Below are positions 20,423 to 30,173 of a stretch of 64,000 nucleotides of DNA, in pieces. Below the pieces are notes generated by a model. It was not told the DNA's origin, searched no databases, and saw only the letters and a list, made by a program, of their open reading frames with translations. The DNA lies in the NCBI GenBank assembly GCA_963422275.1, contig OY729418.1, forward strand, positions 682,001-746,000, in the 5' to 3' direction. The stretch's first letter is position 1. Every line of letters begins with the position of its first letter. The translations under genes and the position numbers were made by a program. This DNA comes from G963422275 sp963422275 (GTDB lineage: Bacteria > Pseudomonadota > Alphaproteobacteria > Rhodobacterales > Rhodobacteraceae).

Positions 20423-21489
20423 GGAACCTCTGAATACAGCCCGGTTTTGGGCGTTGCATTGCGCATTCGGTGCGCGCCCGCTGTCTTGCGCCACGCCTTT
20501 GACATGCAGCGCCTTCGGCAATTGACCTTTGCCAGCCTCGAATGCGATCGCAAGAAGCGCCGCGAGATCTTTCTGGAGCGGATGGACGGCCTGATCCCCT
20601 GGGAGCGGCTGGAGGCCCGCATTGCGCCGACGTGTCCGAAGGGCGGCGGCAAGGGCGACAGCCGTATCCGTCGTCGGTGATGCTGCGCGTGCACTGCAGC
20701 CGTTCTGCAACCCGATTGACCCGGCGATGGAGGACCGGCTTGCGAGGCGGAGAGCATCCGGCGCTTTGCCGGGGCGGTGCTTGAGAAGGTTCCGGACGAG
20801 ACGACGATCCCGACTTCCGCCACCGGCTGGAGCGCCACGGACTGGCGCACCAGCCGTTCGGGATATCGGGGATCACCTGGCCGAGCGGGGGGGGGGTGCT
20901 GAAGAAGGGCACCATCGTTGGTGCCACCATCATTTCGGCGCCGTCGTCGACCGGGAACGAGAGCAACGCCCGCGATCCGGAGATGCACCAGACGAAGAAG
21001 GGGAACCGGTGGCATTTCGGGGTGAAGCTGCACATCGGCACCGACCCCCGGGGTCTGGTGCACCATCTGGAGGGAACGGCCGCCAACGTCGCGACCTGAC
21101 GCCTTCGGATCGGCTTCTGCACAGCGAGGAGGAGCAAGTCCGGGGTGACTCTGGATACCGCGTGATCGGCAAGCGCGCGGAGCACGCGCATCGCGATGTG
21201 TCGTGGCAGATTGCCATGCCCCCGGGCCAGCGCCGGACGCTGGCGCCGGGCAGCGGCTTGCGCCGCTTTTGGGCTTCTCGAACCTGATGATTGCCCAGCC
21301 GCACCTGTCGTGACAGGGGAGAAGCGTGTCCGGAATTTGCCGGACCGGCCCTGCGAGGGCTGAACCGGCGGCGGTTTTGCCCCGAAAGCGTGCATTTACA
21401 GCTTCTGGACCACCGAAAACCGACCGGCGCAGCCGGGAAGGGCGGTTTCCGCAGCCATAACCAGAAAAACTTCCCAAATCAGAGGTTCC
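20423..21489 (+). mobile_element. IS5-type insertion sequence, copy 3 (deleted)
   Basis: Starts right after the rebuilt CTAG at 20419-20422 and ends before CTAG at 21490-21493. It is about 150 bases shorter than copy 2. The loss includes most of the C-terminal catalytic Glu region: the frame jumps from QRRTLAPGSG to RRFWASRT. It carries a (G)10 run at 20887-20896 where copy 2 has a shorter run. Confidence 0.87.
20887..20896. repeat. (G)10 homopolymer inside IS5-type copy 3
   Basis: Run of ten G in the transposase codons for ERGGGV. It is homologous in position to the (C)14 tract of copy 1 read on the other strand. Confidence 0.9.
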
Positions 21490-21589
21490 CTAGCGCTGAA
21501 AGCGGAGGGCTTCGAGGTGGGATGCAGGATCCGCTCGATGAGCATGGCCGATGCCAGCCGGCCTTCGCGCAGGAGGATGGCGGATGAGG

Positions 21590-23593
21590 CTATTGCTCGA
21601 CCCTGACCGTGAAGGTCAGGGTGCGATGCTCTCCGGGACTGAGTTTTTCGACCATCGCCACCAAGTTGCCGGCTGCGCCGGGGGGCGGCTTTACGACGAG
21701 CTCGTGCTCGACCGAATTGCCTTTCTCGTCCACCAGTGTGGGCTTGCAAGAGGAAGGTGCGCTGGCGCAACTCTTCAGGGTGGTGCGGTCGGGGGTCATC
21801 GTGCGGATCCGGGCATCGGTCGCGGGTGCGTTGCCGGTGTTGCGCGAGATGACGCGGTAGACGAGGCAGCCGCCCGGAAGGATATCGACGCCGTCCTTGG
21901 TGAACGTGCCGTCGTCGTTGGTGCCGTCACAGTCGGCATCCACGGCCTGCTCCAGCGTCACCTCGACGACGCTCCGGAGGAGGATCGAGGTCTCCATCAT
22001 GGACATGTTGTCTTTAGGCTCCTGATCTTCTCTTTTCTGGCCGTTCTCGTCAATCAGAGCGGGGTCCGCGAAAACAGTGGTTGGATATTTGCCGTGCCCG
22101 GCGCCGGTCCACCGGACCCGGACGATGACCTGTTTCCGTGCCTTCAATTCCAAGCCGCCGATGTCATCGATGTTGTCGATGGTCTTCAAAGCCTCTTGGT
22201 TTGAAAGGATTCCGTCCTTGTCTGCGTCGTGGTACAGACTGGCTTCGATCGGTGGATCCGGCGGCAGTTCGAAGATGAACCGTCCCTGCTTGATGGCAAA
22301 GTCGCCCCTATTGTGCACGGTCACGACGTAGTCGACGTAATCTTCGGTCTCGCCGGGCGTGATGGAGCCGGCCTGCCGGCCGGGGCGCAGAACGACATCG
22401 GCCTTCGGCTGCCGCACTTGGAGCCGGCCCAGCAGCTGATCGTTGTCGAGTTCGAAAAGCTGCGAATAGGCCCGGAAGCGGATGTCTATATCGCCCGGCT
22501 TGATATTGTCCCCGACCGTGACATGCGCCTCGTAGTGGAAATCGCTGCCGGCCGCGAGTGTTATGGCATTGCTGATGTCTTTGCCATCCTTGCCCTTGAA
22601 CGTCACGGTGATCCCCGACGGGAATGCCTTGCGATTGTCGGCCGCATGCCCCTCGTCACCGCTGCCTGTCAGCCTTGCCTTGCCATAGCTCGCTTCCAGA
22701 CCGTACTTCGCGGTGATTTTCGTTTGCAACCGCAGCTTGAAGACCGCGGTCCGGCCGGGCCAGGCACGGAGCGTCACGAAAGGCTCGCCGCCATGCGTCT
22801 GGTCGCCATAAAGGGACCCAAGGCCCGCGTCGCCCACCGGCGCAACCTTGGCGCCGCGGGCGCCGTGCGTGGAGCCTCCACGGAAAGTTAGGTCAATTCT
22901 CCACAATAAACGCAATATTTTCTCATGGCTGTCGGTTTCTCCAAACGCGTTGGTCACCGTAAGCTTGACTTTTATCTTTACCTGTAAGATTGTATCCAGA
23001 TCGTGAAATAAAATCTTGCCGCGAATGGTTTTCATCGACTGTATTTTCTCGAACTTGCTGGTGCCCTCCCATTTAATCGATATTCCAGGTGTGAGCGGAG
23101 TTACTTCCCAGCGGTAGGTCAGAGCGTTCAAGTAGGGGTCGTCGCTCTGCGAGGCGTCCAGTATCAGAGTGCTGTTTTTTATATTGGGGCCTCTCAACTT
23201 GCCCACTGCGACGGCAACCGGTGGGTGTTTCTGAATCGTGACCTTCACGTTGTCGGTCGCCGAGATGTCTGCGGCGGTCGTCACCGTGAGCGTGAAGGTC
23301 AGCACGACCTCTTGGTCCAGCTTGCTCGGCGCCTTGAAGCTCGGTGTCGAGGTGCTGGCGTCCAATAGATCGACCTTCGGCTCACCGTCCGTCTGCCGCC
23401 ATTGCCAAGTTAGCACCCCGCCCCCAGGATCGGTGCTCGCGGAACCGTCCAGCTTGACCTCGATGGACTTATCCTTAATGGACTCCTTCACCGTCTGGTC
23501 TTTCCCAGCGTTCGCCACCGGCGCCTGGATCTGTGCGCCCGCCGGCGCGGCGGCAAGGAGGGAGACCAGCGCGAGCATGACCGGGCGGTTCAT
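21590..23593 (-). CDS. Secreted PKD-domain and repeat protein, probable cell-surface component
   Basis: The 667-residue protein begins MNRPVMLALVSLLAAAPAGA, a clear signal peptide with cleavage near residue 20. Residues about 25-210 contain two PKD/Ig-like modules (VANAGKDQTV, LDGSASTDPGGGVLTWQWRQ, LDASQSDDPYLNALTYRWEV). The C-terminal half has two DUF11-like beta modules (DYVVTVHNRGDFAI; CLVYRVISRNTGNAPATDAR), with an EF-hand-like DADKDGILSNQEAL between. The ATG overlaps the stop of the upstream outer-membrane gene (ATGA), so the two are translationally coupled. That supports this start over one nine bases upstream. It is probably an exported partner of the upstream barrel protein; the ligand is unknown. 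Confidence 0.8.
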   Translation of the reverse strand: MNRPVMLALVSLLAAAPAGAQIQAPVANAGKDQTVKESIKDKSIEVKLDGSASTDPGGGVLTWQWRQTDGEPKVDLLDASTSTPSFKAPSKLDQEVVLTFTLTVTTAADISATDNVKVTIQKHPPVAVAVGKLRGPNIKNSTLILDASQSDDPYLNALTYRWEVTPLTPGISIKWEGTSKFEKIQSMKTIRGKILFHDLDTILQVKIKVKLTVTNAFGETDSHEKILRLLWRIDLTFRGGSTHGARGAKVAPVGDAGLGSLYGDQTHGGEPFVTLRAWPGRTAVFKLRLQTKITAKYGLEASYGKARLTGSGDEGHAADNRKAFPSGITVTFKGKDGKDISNAITLAAGSDFHYEAHVTVGDNIKPGDIDIRFRAYSQLFELDNDQLLGRLQVRQPKADVVLRPGRQAGSITPGETEDYVDYVVTVHNRGDFAIKQGRFIFELPPDPPIEASLYHDADKDGILSNQEALKTIDNIDDIGGLELKARKQVIVRVRWTGAGHGKYPTTVFADPALIDENGQKREDQEPKDNMSMMETSILLRSVVEVTLEQAVDADCDGTNDDGTFTKDGVDILPGGCLVYRVISRNTGNAPATDARIRTMTPDRTTLKSCASAPSSCKPTLVDEKGNSVEHELVVKPPPGAAGNLVAMVEKLSPGEHRTLTFTVRVEQ

Positions 23594-26500
23594 TGCAGCC
23601 ACCCGAGCAGGCTTTCGTCCAGCTTCAACCGCAGGCGGAGATAGAAGCCCTTGCGCTGACCGCCGCCCAGATCCTCCTCGTCATAGCCGAGGACGTTGTA
23701 TCCGGCCGAAAGCCACGCGTCCTCCTGCAGCACCATCCCGGCCTCGGTGCCAAGCCGCCAGACGGGGTTGCGGAAGCCACCCTCGAACAGCGCCGAGCCG
23801 GCAAGCCCGATGTCAAACCGGTCAGTGAGGTCGAAAGTCAGCCGCGAAGAGAGCTGCTGCAACAGATGCGTCTCCGATACCGAAGATTCTTTCCGGATTT
23901 TCTGGCTGGACCATTTGCCGGCGTAGCCTCCGTTCAGGATCAGTCGCGCCGTCGGTCGGTAGTCGGCCGACACGGCCCAGAGATGCTTGGCACGATGCCC
24001 ATCCTCGTTCGCCTTGTCCCTGAGGTGCGCCCATTCGTACCACGCAAGCGCGTTGGCCCGATTGTCGCCGGCCGGCCGCCAGGCCAAGCCGGTGCGCAGG
24101 CGGTTCTCCAGACTGTCGCTCTCTCCGTCCCGGTCGTCGACGAAGGCAGTGCGGTTGCGGAGCAGCGCACTCCAGCTCGGGCTCACCTGGCGCGCAATGC
24201 CGAACTCGCCGTACCAAGTTCGTTCATCCGACCCGCCGCTCCATTCGGCCTTGGCCCTGGCCGCCCACAGCCGGTCCGGGGATTCATAGTCGGCCGAGGC
24301 TGCGACGGACGCGCTGCTGTCCGCATTCTCGATCGCCGCGACCCGTTCCACCCGCAGCTTGGCGGCGAGACCCCGGTCGGTCGTCCAGTGTCCCCGGACG
24401 CCGACGGCGAGTTCGGACGAGGAAGCCTCCGCGCCGCGCGTCCGGGTGCGGTATTCGGAAAAAGAGCCCAGATTGGCGATGCCGCCATATTCGCCGCCAA
24501 TCACCGTGGTGTGTCTCGACCCCCCGGGCGTGAAAGCGTCCCATTCCGAAGCGCCGGTGTCATGCTTCGCATAAATCCGGCCCTTCGCGAACCGGTATGA
24601 ACCGCCGACGGACAGACGCTGGCGGTCAAGTGCATCAGCAGCCATGGACCCGCCCATCCTCCGCTCGTACTCGCCTTCCAGCGACAGGCGCGGCAAGGAC
24701 GCTGGCCGCCAGTCAAACCCGACAAAGGCGCTCGCCGTCGTTTCGTTTCCTGGCTCATTCGCGGCGCTCACCATGCGCTCATCGACAATCCGCCCGCCGA
24801 CACGGGACGACAGACCATCCGAGATCGCACGCTCGACGCCGGCCTTGACCCCCGTCCGCCTGCTGCCATCGATACGGTTTTCCGTGTGAATCCCCTCGGT
24901 TTCAACCCAGAGCCCCTCGCGCAGTCGGGTGCGAACCTCCGCCCTGGCTTCCGTTCGCCCGGCGCCGAGAAAGGCATCGGGGGCGTCGAACGATTTCGCC
25001 GTCTGCGCCGCGCTCAGATGAATCTCGAGGCGGTCCGCCCGATGATCGTATTGCACCCGGCCGGCCCGGCCGTTCCCCTCCCGCTCGGAATCGCTGTGCG
25101 CGAACTCCGTGGTCAGCGTCCCATCCTCGCCGACCCTGGAGGAGGTCCAAGCGCTGTAGAGACTGAGCGGCTTCTCCGGCTCGGCCGAGTCGACGACGCC
25201 AACGCCGGCGACGAAGCCGTCGCTGACCCGCACGCGCGCATTCCCGCCGCGGACCCAGTGGCGCGTGCCGTCGCCGCGGCGCTCGAACGTCAGCCGGATG
25301 AATTGCGGATTTCCATCGTCATCCAGGGCGGGAATCGGGTCGTTGAAGATGATTCTGTCTTCGAGGCCGCCCAGGCTGTAGTCGTCGAAGCGCGACTTTC
25401 TTTCAGCGCGCAGGATCACGCCGCGGCGGTCGCGGGCGACGATCTCCACACGCTCGCTGCGGGGGACGATCTCGCCGCAGTCGTTCGGGATCTCGTGGAT
25501 CGAAAGCCCCCGGGCGGGAACCTCGATCACGCAGCGCAGATGATCCTCGCGCGCGGCGAAGACGTTGGCAGCGACGCGGCCGCGTTCAACATGCGCCTTG
25601 CCCCCGGTCAGGTTGCGTCCGTGCCGTCCGAGATTCAGATGATCCTGGCCGGCGGCGGCGTCGAAATCGCCGTAGAGCGCGTAGGAGCGATCCTTCTCAA
25701 CCTTGACGTACAGCTTGTCGGAGGACTGGGCGTCGAACGCCCGGACCGAGCCGTCTCCGTAGATCGGAAAGAAGTCGTCCGGATCCAGATCCCGGAAACC
25801 CGGCGCGTCGGCGTCCCGGTCGCTGTCGTAGGAAAGCGTCAGCAGCGCGTCGCCGCGCACCCGGCCTTTCAGATACACGCCGGCGTTCACGCCCTCCCTC
25901 GTTTTTTCGAACGGGCTCAAGTCCCGCGCGCCGACCAGATGGCTACCCCCCCCCCGGCACCCGCGCCAAAAGCGCCTTCCACCACGCCGACCGCGATCAT
26001 CGGGCGAAGGTCGGGCAGAAAGACGATTGCTTTCTCCACCGCATGAAACGAGGACTCGACCGTCACCGTCCGGGAGCCGGCGACCTCCGGCGGAACGAGA
26101 TCGAAGGTCGCGCCTTCGGCGCCGATCGGCACCTGCGTGCGGCCGTCGGCCAGATCGACGAAGTCGAGCGCGTTGTCGAACGACTGGATCTCCGCCGCCA
26201 GGTCGCGTGTGAGCGGGGGGGGGCGCGCGCGGCGCGAGGGCGAACTTCCGGTCGAACAGCACTGCCAAGGATCGGTTCGCGCCGAGGGCTTCGGCCCGCG
26301 CCGCGGCCTCGCCGCGAACCGCGTCGGTGCAGGGATCAAGGGCGAAATCGGCGCGATGCAGCTCCCCCTTGCGCAGGTCGACGAAGCGGGAGCGCACATC
26401 GAGCACCTGGCGATTGTCGATCAGGCGAGGATGGACGTCATCGGGCAGGGTCATCAGATCGATCCTGGCGACATGGGTGACGGGATCGAAGCCGTATACC

Positions 26501-26964
26501 GAGTAGCGACCGAACTCGTCGGTGGTGGCGCTGGCACCGTTTTCGAAGATGATCCGGACGCCGTCGGCGTCGCAATCGAGGAAGACCTTTCCAACCACGG
26601 CGCCCTCTTCCCGGAACACGCGCGAGGCTTCGACCATGACCTCCGCCTGGTCAATGGGACTCAGCAGCCGTTTGCGGCCGAACTCGACATAGGCGAAGGC
26701 CAAGGCCCGGTTGACTTGGCGCCCGAGACCCGCAGTCGAGCCGACGCGTGCGGCGTAGGAGACTGAAACGGTCTCGCCATGCTTGAAGTCGGGCAACGAG
26801 AAAACAAGGCCGGGGCTGCCCCAAGGATTCCGATCAGTGTGCCCGAATGCGTCCATGTGTGCGCAATCTTCTCCGTTCTCGCCCCTGAGCGTACGCACGC
26901 CGAGCCGCTCACATAGAGGAACCCCGGCGGCAGCGTGTCTTGCAGTCGGCCGAGGCGCCGACAT
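23590..26964 (-). CDS. Large outer-membrane protein with DUF11-like and beta-barrel parts, frame interrupted at two G/C tracts
   Basis: The frame from 26964 to 23590 reads as a DUF11-type surface region (KHGETVSVSYAARVGS), a carboxypeptidase-regulatory-like loop (VFLDCDADGVRIIFENGASA) and, from about 25900 on, a long run of alternating strands ending FYLRLRLKLDESLLGWLQ, typical of an outer-membrane barrel. Between a (G)9 run at 26215-26223 and a (C)10 run at 25946-25955 this frame is low-complexity Arg/Gly. A neighbouring frame there is clearly coding (LAAEIQSFDNALDFVDLADG, VAGSRTVTVESSFHAVEKAI). The native protein therefore needs a shift at each tract. The 5' end is also displaced from the upstream signal-peptide frame. 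The gene is phase-variable or decayed. Confidence 0.72.
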   Translation of the reverse strand: MSAPRPTARHAAAGVPLCERLGVRTLRGENGEDCAHMDAFGHTDRNPWGSPGLVFSLPDFKHGETVSVSYAARVGSTAGLGRQVNRALAFAYVEFGRKRLLSPIDQAEVMVEASRVFREEGAVVGKVFLDCDADGVRIIFENGASATTDEFGRYSVYGFDPVTHVARIDLMTLPDDVHPRLIDNRQVLDVRSRFVDLRKGELHRADFALDPCTDAVRGEAAARAEALGANRSLAVLFDRKFALAPRAPPPAHTRPGGGDPVVRQRARLRRSGRRPHAGADRRRRRDLRSRSAGGRRLPDGDGRVLVSCGGESNRLSARPSPDDRGRRGGRRFWRGCRGGGSHLVGARDLSPFEKTREGVNAGVYLKGRVRGDALLTLSYDSDRDADAPGFRDLDPDDFFPIYGDGSVRAFDAQSSDKLYVKVEKDRSYALYGDFDAAAGQDHLNLGRHGRNLTGGKAHVERGRVAANVFAAREDHLRCVIEVPARGLSIHEIPNDCGEIVPRSERVEIVARDRRGVILRAERKSRFDDYSLGGLEDRIIFNDPIPALDDDGNPQFIRLTFERRGDGTRHWVRGGNARVRVSDGFVAGVGVVDSAEPEKPLSLYSAWTSSRVGEDGTLTTEFAHSDSEREGNGRAGRVQYDHRADRLEIHLSAAQTAKSFDAPDAFLGAGRTEARAEVRTRLREGLWVETEGIHTENRIDGSRRTGVKAGVERAISDGLSSRVGGRIVDERMVSAANEPGNETTASAFVGFDWRPASLPRLSLEGEYERRMGGSMAADALDRQRLSVGGSYRFAKGRIYAKHDTGASEWDAFTPGGSRHTTVIGGEYGGIANLGSFSEYRTRTRGAEASSSELAVGVRGHWTTDRGLAAKLRVERVAAIENADSSASVAASADYESPDRLWAARAKAEWSGGSDERTWYGEFGIARQVSPSWSALLRNRTAFVDDRDGESDSLENRLRTGLAWRPAGDNRANALAWYEWAHLRDKANEDGHRAKHLWAVSADYRPTARLILNGGYAGKWSSQKIRKESSVSETHLLQQLSSRLTFDLTDRFDIGLAGSALFEGGFRNPVWRLGTEAGMVLQEDAWLSAGYNVLGYDEEDLGGGQRKGFYLRLRLKLDESLLGWLQ
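25946..25955. repeat. (C)10 tract within the outer-membrane protein gene
   Basis: Ten C on the plus strand (G on the coding strand). The coding frame returns to the main frame here. It pairs with the (G)9 tract 260 bases away. Confidence 0.9.
26215..26223. repeat. (G)9 tract within the outer-membrane protein gene
   Basis: Nine G on the plus strand (C on the coding strand), at the point where protein-like sequence leaves the main frame. Confidence 0.9.
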
Positions 26965-27280
26965 AGCGGATGCCTTCGGGAATCGGACCGTTCAGGACGA
27001 TCACGGAAACTGGGGCGAAGTCCGTGTTTCGATAGAGGAAACGGTACTCCAGAACATCACCTAGTGCTACGCTCCCGCCTGCCGGCGGTTCCAGCGTCTC
27101 GTTGCCCTGCGCATCCAGGTGAACTACGAACATCTCTGCCTCGACGGCGACTTGCCCCACCACCCTTGCCGGTAGCACAAGGAGCAGGGGCAGTGCGGCC
27201 GAGAGGACAACGAGGCGGCAAGCAGACCGCCACCCACCTCCGCCGCACCTCGATAGTACTGGTGACTCACCGCAGGTCAT
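26909..27280 (-). CDS. N-terminal signal-peptide and DUF11-like segment of the outer-membrane gene (broken)
   Basis: A 123-codon frame with a signal peptide (CRLVVLSAALPLLLVLPARV) followed by the start of a DUF11-like domain (LGDVLEYRFLYRNTDFAPVS, then VIVLNGPIPEGIRYVGASA). After CKTRCRRGSSM it ends. An overlapping frame resumes with QDTLPPGFLYVSGSA, another DUF11-type motif, and a third frame continues into the main body of the outer-membrane gene. The simplest view is one original gene from 27280 to 23590, now split by a deletion or indels between 26990 and 26860. Alone, this piece would export a short useless fragment. Confidence 0.6.
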   Translation of the reverse strand: MTCGESPVLSRCGGGGWRSACRLVVLSAALPLLLVLPARVVGQVAVEAEMFVVHLDAQGNETLEPPAGGSVALGDVLEYRFLYRNTDFAPVSVIVLNGPIPEGIRYVGASADCKTRCRRGSSM

Positions 27281-27636
27281 TCAGGCAGACACGTTGGCTA
27301 TGTGATAATCTGAGTCATAAGGTAATATGAATGGAAAGGTAATATAAAAGATGGGTAAAGAGTCAATCTTTTTTTCGTCGATCAGGGTTTTTGTTCCGGC
27401 CGAGGCTACGGAGGAGCGTGGACACCGGAGATGATCGGACGCATCCCCGGGTCTGGGATCGGCAGCGTCAACGAGGCCGCTCGAACTCGCCGGATGTCGC
27501 TGTATCGTTACCGTTCCCATAGCCGGCACACGCCCTATCAACAGCGCAATGGTCAGCCCCCGAATCAGCCGGGGCCACCCCCCATATGCGTTAACTTGTT
27601 TGGCATAAGAGGGTTCTTGGATGGAGGGGAGATTGT
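27281..27636. other. Intergenic region upstream of the surface-protein genes
   Basis: Contains an AT-rich stretch (27295-27370) that would be the promoter region of the minus-strand surface genes. No clear -35/-10 pair or gene can be assigned. Confidence 0.4.
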
Positions 27637-28132
27637 GTGGAGGATTGGGACGTTCTGGTGTCGTTTCTTCCGCCCGATTGGCGTGAGTTAGCACGGAAGA
27701 CTGGTGCGTTGAAGGATTTACGCAACGACAAATCGGTCGAGAGCCTGTTGCACACGCTGTTGCTGCATCTTGAGTGCGGCCACTCGCTGCGCGAGACCGC
27801 GGTCCGGGATCGGGAAGCGAAGCTGTTCGATTTATCTTCGGCAGCCTTGTTGAAGCAGTTGCGGAAGACGGAAGGGTGGCTACGCGCCCTGTGTGCGGGG
27901 CTGTTACGCGAGCAGGGCGTCGCCCTTGCGGGCGGCGGCGGGTTCCAGGCGCAGACGTTCGGCGCGACGGTGGTGAAGGAACCCGGTCGGTCCGGCTCGC
28001 TGTGGCAGCGGATGTGCCAAGACGCTGGGGCAATTCCTGGTTGGCGAGTGCGTGGGCGCCCTCGCCGGTCGCGGCAACGCGATCGCTGGCGATCTGCACC
28101 ATGTGGTGTCGTCGGGCGGTCATGTCACGGTG
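27637..28132 (+). pseudogene. IS4-type transposase, N-terminal fragment
   Basis: A plus-strand frame starting MEDWDVLVSFLPPDWRELAR and continuing SVESLLHTLLLHLECGHSLR and ETAVRDREAKLFDLSSAALL resembles the N-terminal part of IS4-family transposases. Near 28133 the sequence switches to the middle of an IS427-group OrfA (DDRRVISGIFHILRTGTP). The two elements are thus joined by a deletion or insertion. No catalytic domain of the IS4 transposase remains. Confidence 0.65.
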
Positions 28133-28614
28133 CGGGTGGACGACCGGCGGGTAATCAGCGGGATTTTTCACATCCTGCGCACCGGCACGCCGTGGTGCGA
28201 CCTTCCGGAACGCTGCGGGCCGCATGCGACAGTCTGCAACCGCTGGGCCAGGCAAGGGGTGCGGGAGCGCCTGTTCGAGGCGCTGGCGGGAAAAAGGGGA
28301 TCAAGATCACGCCATCGGACACTCGCGAGGCGGGCTGAGTGCCAAAATCCACGTCGTCGTCGACGGCCACGCCATCCTCAAACTCATCGTCGACCACGGC
28401 TCTTGCCCCACATCCCGACCCAACGGGACCGCCGGGAGCAGCGCTCCGTGCCCCATCACCTCTACCGCCAACGCAACCTCGTCGAACGCTTCTTCAACAA
28501 GCTCAAACATTTCCGAGGCATCGCGACCCGCTATCACAAGCTCGCAAGAAACTTCCTCGCCGCAATCGCCATTGCCTGCATCCGCCTCTGGATCAAAATC
28601 AATGAGTACACGAC
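28133..28614 (+). mobile_element. IS427-group element, 5'-truncated copy
   Basis: From about 28133 the sequence matches the 17378-18144 element, with an internal loss of the segment around the first catalytic Asp. It runs through RQRNLVERFFNKLKHFRGIA and IRLWIKINEYTT to the right end, followed by CTAG at 28615-28618. The left end is replaced by IS4-type DNA. Confidence 0.78.
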
Positions 28615-28759
28615 CTAGCAGCTACCGATGGCTGGCTGCGGCGTCTTCCAGACGCGGTTTTGGCCTTAAAGGTGTGGTTTCAGGCCCCGATGCACCACAT
28701 CGGGCAGATTCGGGACATTCTCCGGCCCTCAGGTTGCAGACAGCTCGATCCGGTTGGCC

Positions 28760-29025
28760 GCCTTGAGCAGGTTAATGGCCATCGCCTTCATGGCCATTCA
28801 GCCTCTGTGCCCCGCCACCCCATGAACCGGGACCGCGACACCAGCCGGTTGAACCGGCGGCGATGCCGGGACAGGGGGATGTCCCCGGGAAGCCCTCCCC
28901 GTCGGTGCACACGAACCCTTTATAGCCGAAGCGGCAGCGACCGCCTTTCTTCAGCTGCCGGGCGTCCAGATTCGTCGAGAGCCGCTCGGACACCGAGACC
29001 TCGGGCCAAGCGCCGTCGTTGGAAT
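28760..29025 (-). pseudogene. Fragment of an IS5-family transposase like that at 60705-61696
   Basis: The minus strand encodes VSERLSTNLDARQLKKGGRC and RFGYKGFVCTDGEGF. These match VSERLSAGPDARWLKKGGRC and FGYKGFVRTDGEGF in the transposase near 61.2 kb. Only this central piece remains, directly next to an IS5-type copy end. Confidence 0.65.
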
Positions 29026-29053
29026 TGCCAGATGCACTCAAACCGAACGCTAG

Positions 29054-29515
29054 GAAACCTCTGATTTGGAGGTTTTTCTGGTTTTGGCTGCCGGAGTTGT
29101 CCTTCCCGGCTGCGCCGGTCGGTTTTTTGCGGTAAGGAAGTCCCAAATGCGCGTTTTCGGGGCGGAATTGCCTTCGATTCAGCCCCCACAGGGCCGGTCC
29201 GGCCAATTCCGGACACGCTTCTCCCCTGTCACGGCAAGCGCGGCTGAGCAATCATCAGGTTCGAGAAGCCCGGAAGCGGCGCAAGCCGCTGCAGGTTCCT
29301 CTCCAGCTCCCGGCAGCGATCCCTGGCCTTCGCCGTCTCCGCCATGGTCCGGTGCCTGACGGGGTTCATGGCAATGCACCGCGACACCTCGCGATGCGCG
29401 CGCTCCGCACGCTTCCCGATCCCGCGATATCTGGCGGCCGTTCCCTCCGGATGGCGCACCAACCTCCGGGAATTGGTGCCAACATGCAGCTTCATCCCGA
29501 AATCGTGAAAGAAGC
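29054..29515 (-). mobile_element. IS5-type insertion sequence, copy 4 (truncated)
   Basis: The transposase-3' end (GGAAACCTCTGATTTGGAGG) follows CTAG at 29050-29053. The match to copy 2 continues through the catalytic Glu region and DTGARYRGIGKRAERAHREV-like codons and is lost near 29515, so the 5' half is missing. Confidence 0.75.
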
Positions 29516-29647
29516 AGCCCACCGGTCCGGATTCGACAGTCGCCGGGGAGACGCCCACGCCCACTGTGCAAGCAATTTGCCACATCGCTTCGCCTGGAGA
29601 AGGACCACCGCATGAGGACAGCGACACCGATTGATTGATCTTCTGAC

Positions 29648-30129
29648 CTACCGCCTTCTCAGGACCTCCAAGACTTCCTGGCTGGACCGAGACCTTGCGA
29701 TCTGCAGCGGCGTGTCGCCGTTGGAATTCTTCGCGTTCAGGTTGGCGCCGCCCGCGATCAGCGCCGTTGCCGCTTCCGCAGCGTTTTTCTCCGCCGAGAG
29801 GTGCAGCGGCGTCCAGTCACCGGAACCCTTCGCGGAGACGTCCGCCCCCGCGTCCAGCAACGCTTCGACCAGATCCGGCCGGTTCAGCAACGCCACGTAG
29901 TGAAGGTCGGTCCAGCCGTTCTCGTCCACGGCGGCCGGGGACAGAGCGCGTCCCGCAAACTCGCGGTGTCCCGCGATGTCCGGATCGGCCAGACGAAGCT
30001 CCGCGATCGGCCGGCGAAGGCTCTCCGGCGACACGCTCACGCGTTCGCCGCCGCCGGTTCTGCCAGGTGCGGCAGCGCGGCGCCGGACACGGCCAGCGCG
30101 ACACCGAATGCGGAAAGCCACCGGATCAA
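29648..30129 (-). pseudogene. Secreted ankyrin-repeat protein, signal peptide out of frame
   Basis: A TTG codon at 30129 opens a frame encoding a good signal peptide (LIRWLSAFGVALAVSGAALP, ending AAANA) that hits a stop. Overlapping it in another frame is SVSPESLRRPIAELRLADPD, followed by ankyrin repeats: NGWTDLHYVALLNRPDLVEA, DWTPLHLSAEKNAAEAATAL and NGDTPLQIARSRSSQEVLEV. A single-base change would join the two and restore an exported ankyrin protein of about 155 residues. As read, only a cytoplasmic form from another start could be made. The EF-hand gene next to it has the same defect. Confidence 0.65.
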
Positions 30130-30173
30130 GACGGTTCTCCCTTCAACCGGCCGGACCGCGGACACCGCGACGG

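Noticed and set aside
24886..26046. Plus-strand frame of 386 codons opposite the outer-membrane gene
   Set aside because: Antisense shadow; the minus frame shows beta-strand periodicity and the typical barrel end.
29179..29627. Overlapping minus-strand frames near 29.2-29.6 kb as separate genes
   Set aside because: They are frameshifted pieces of IS5-type copy 4, not independent genes.
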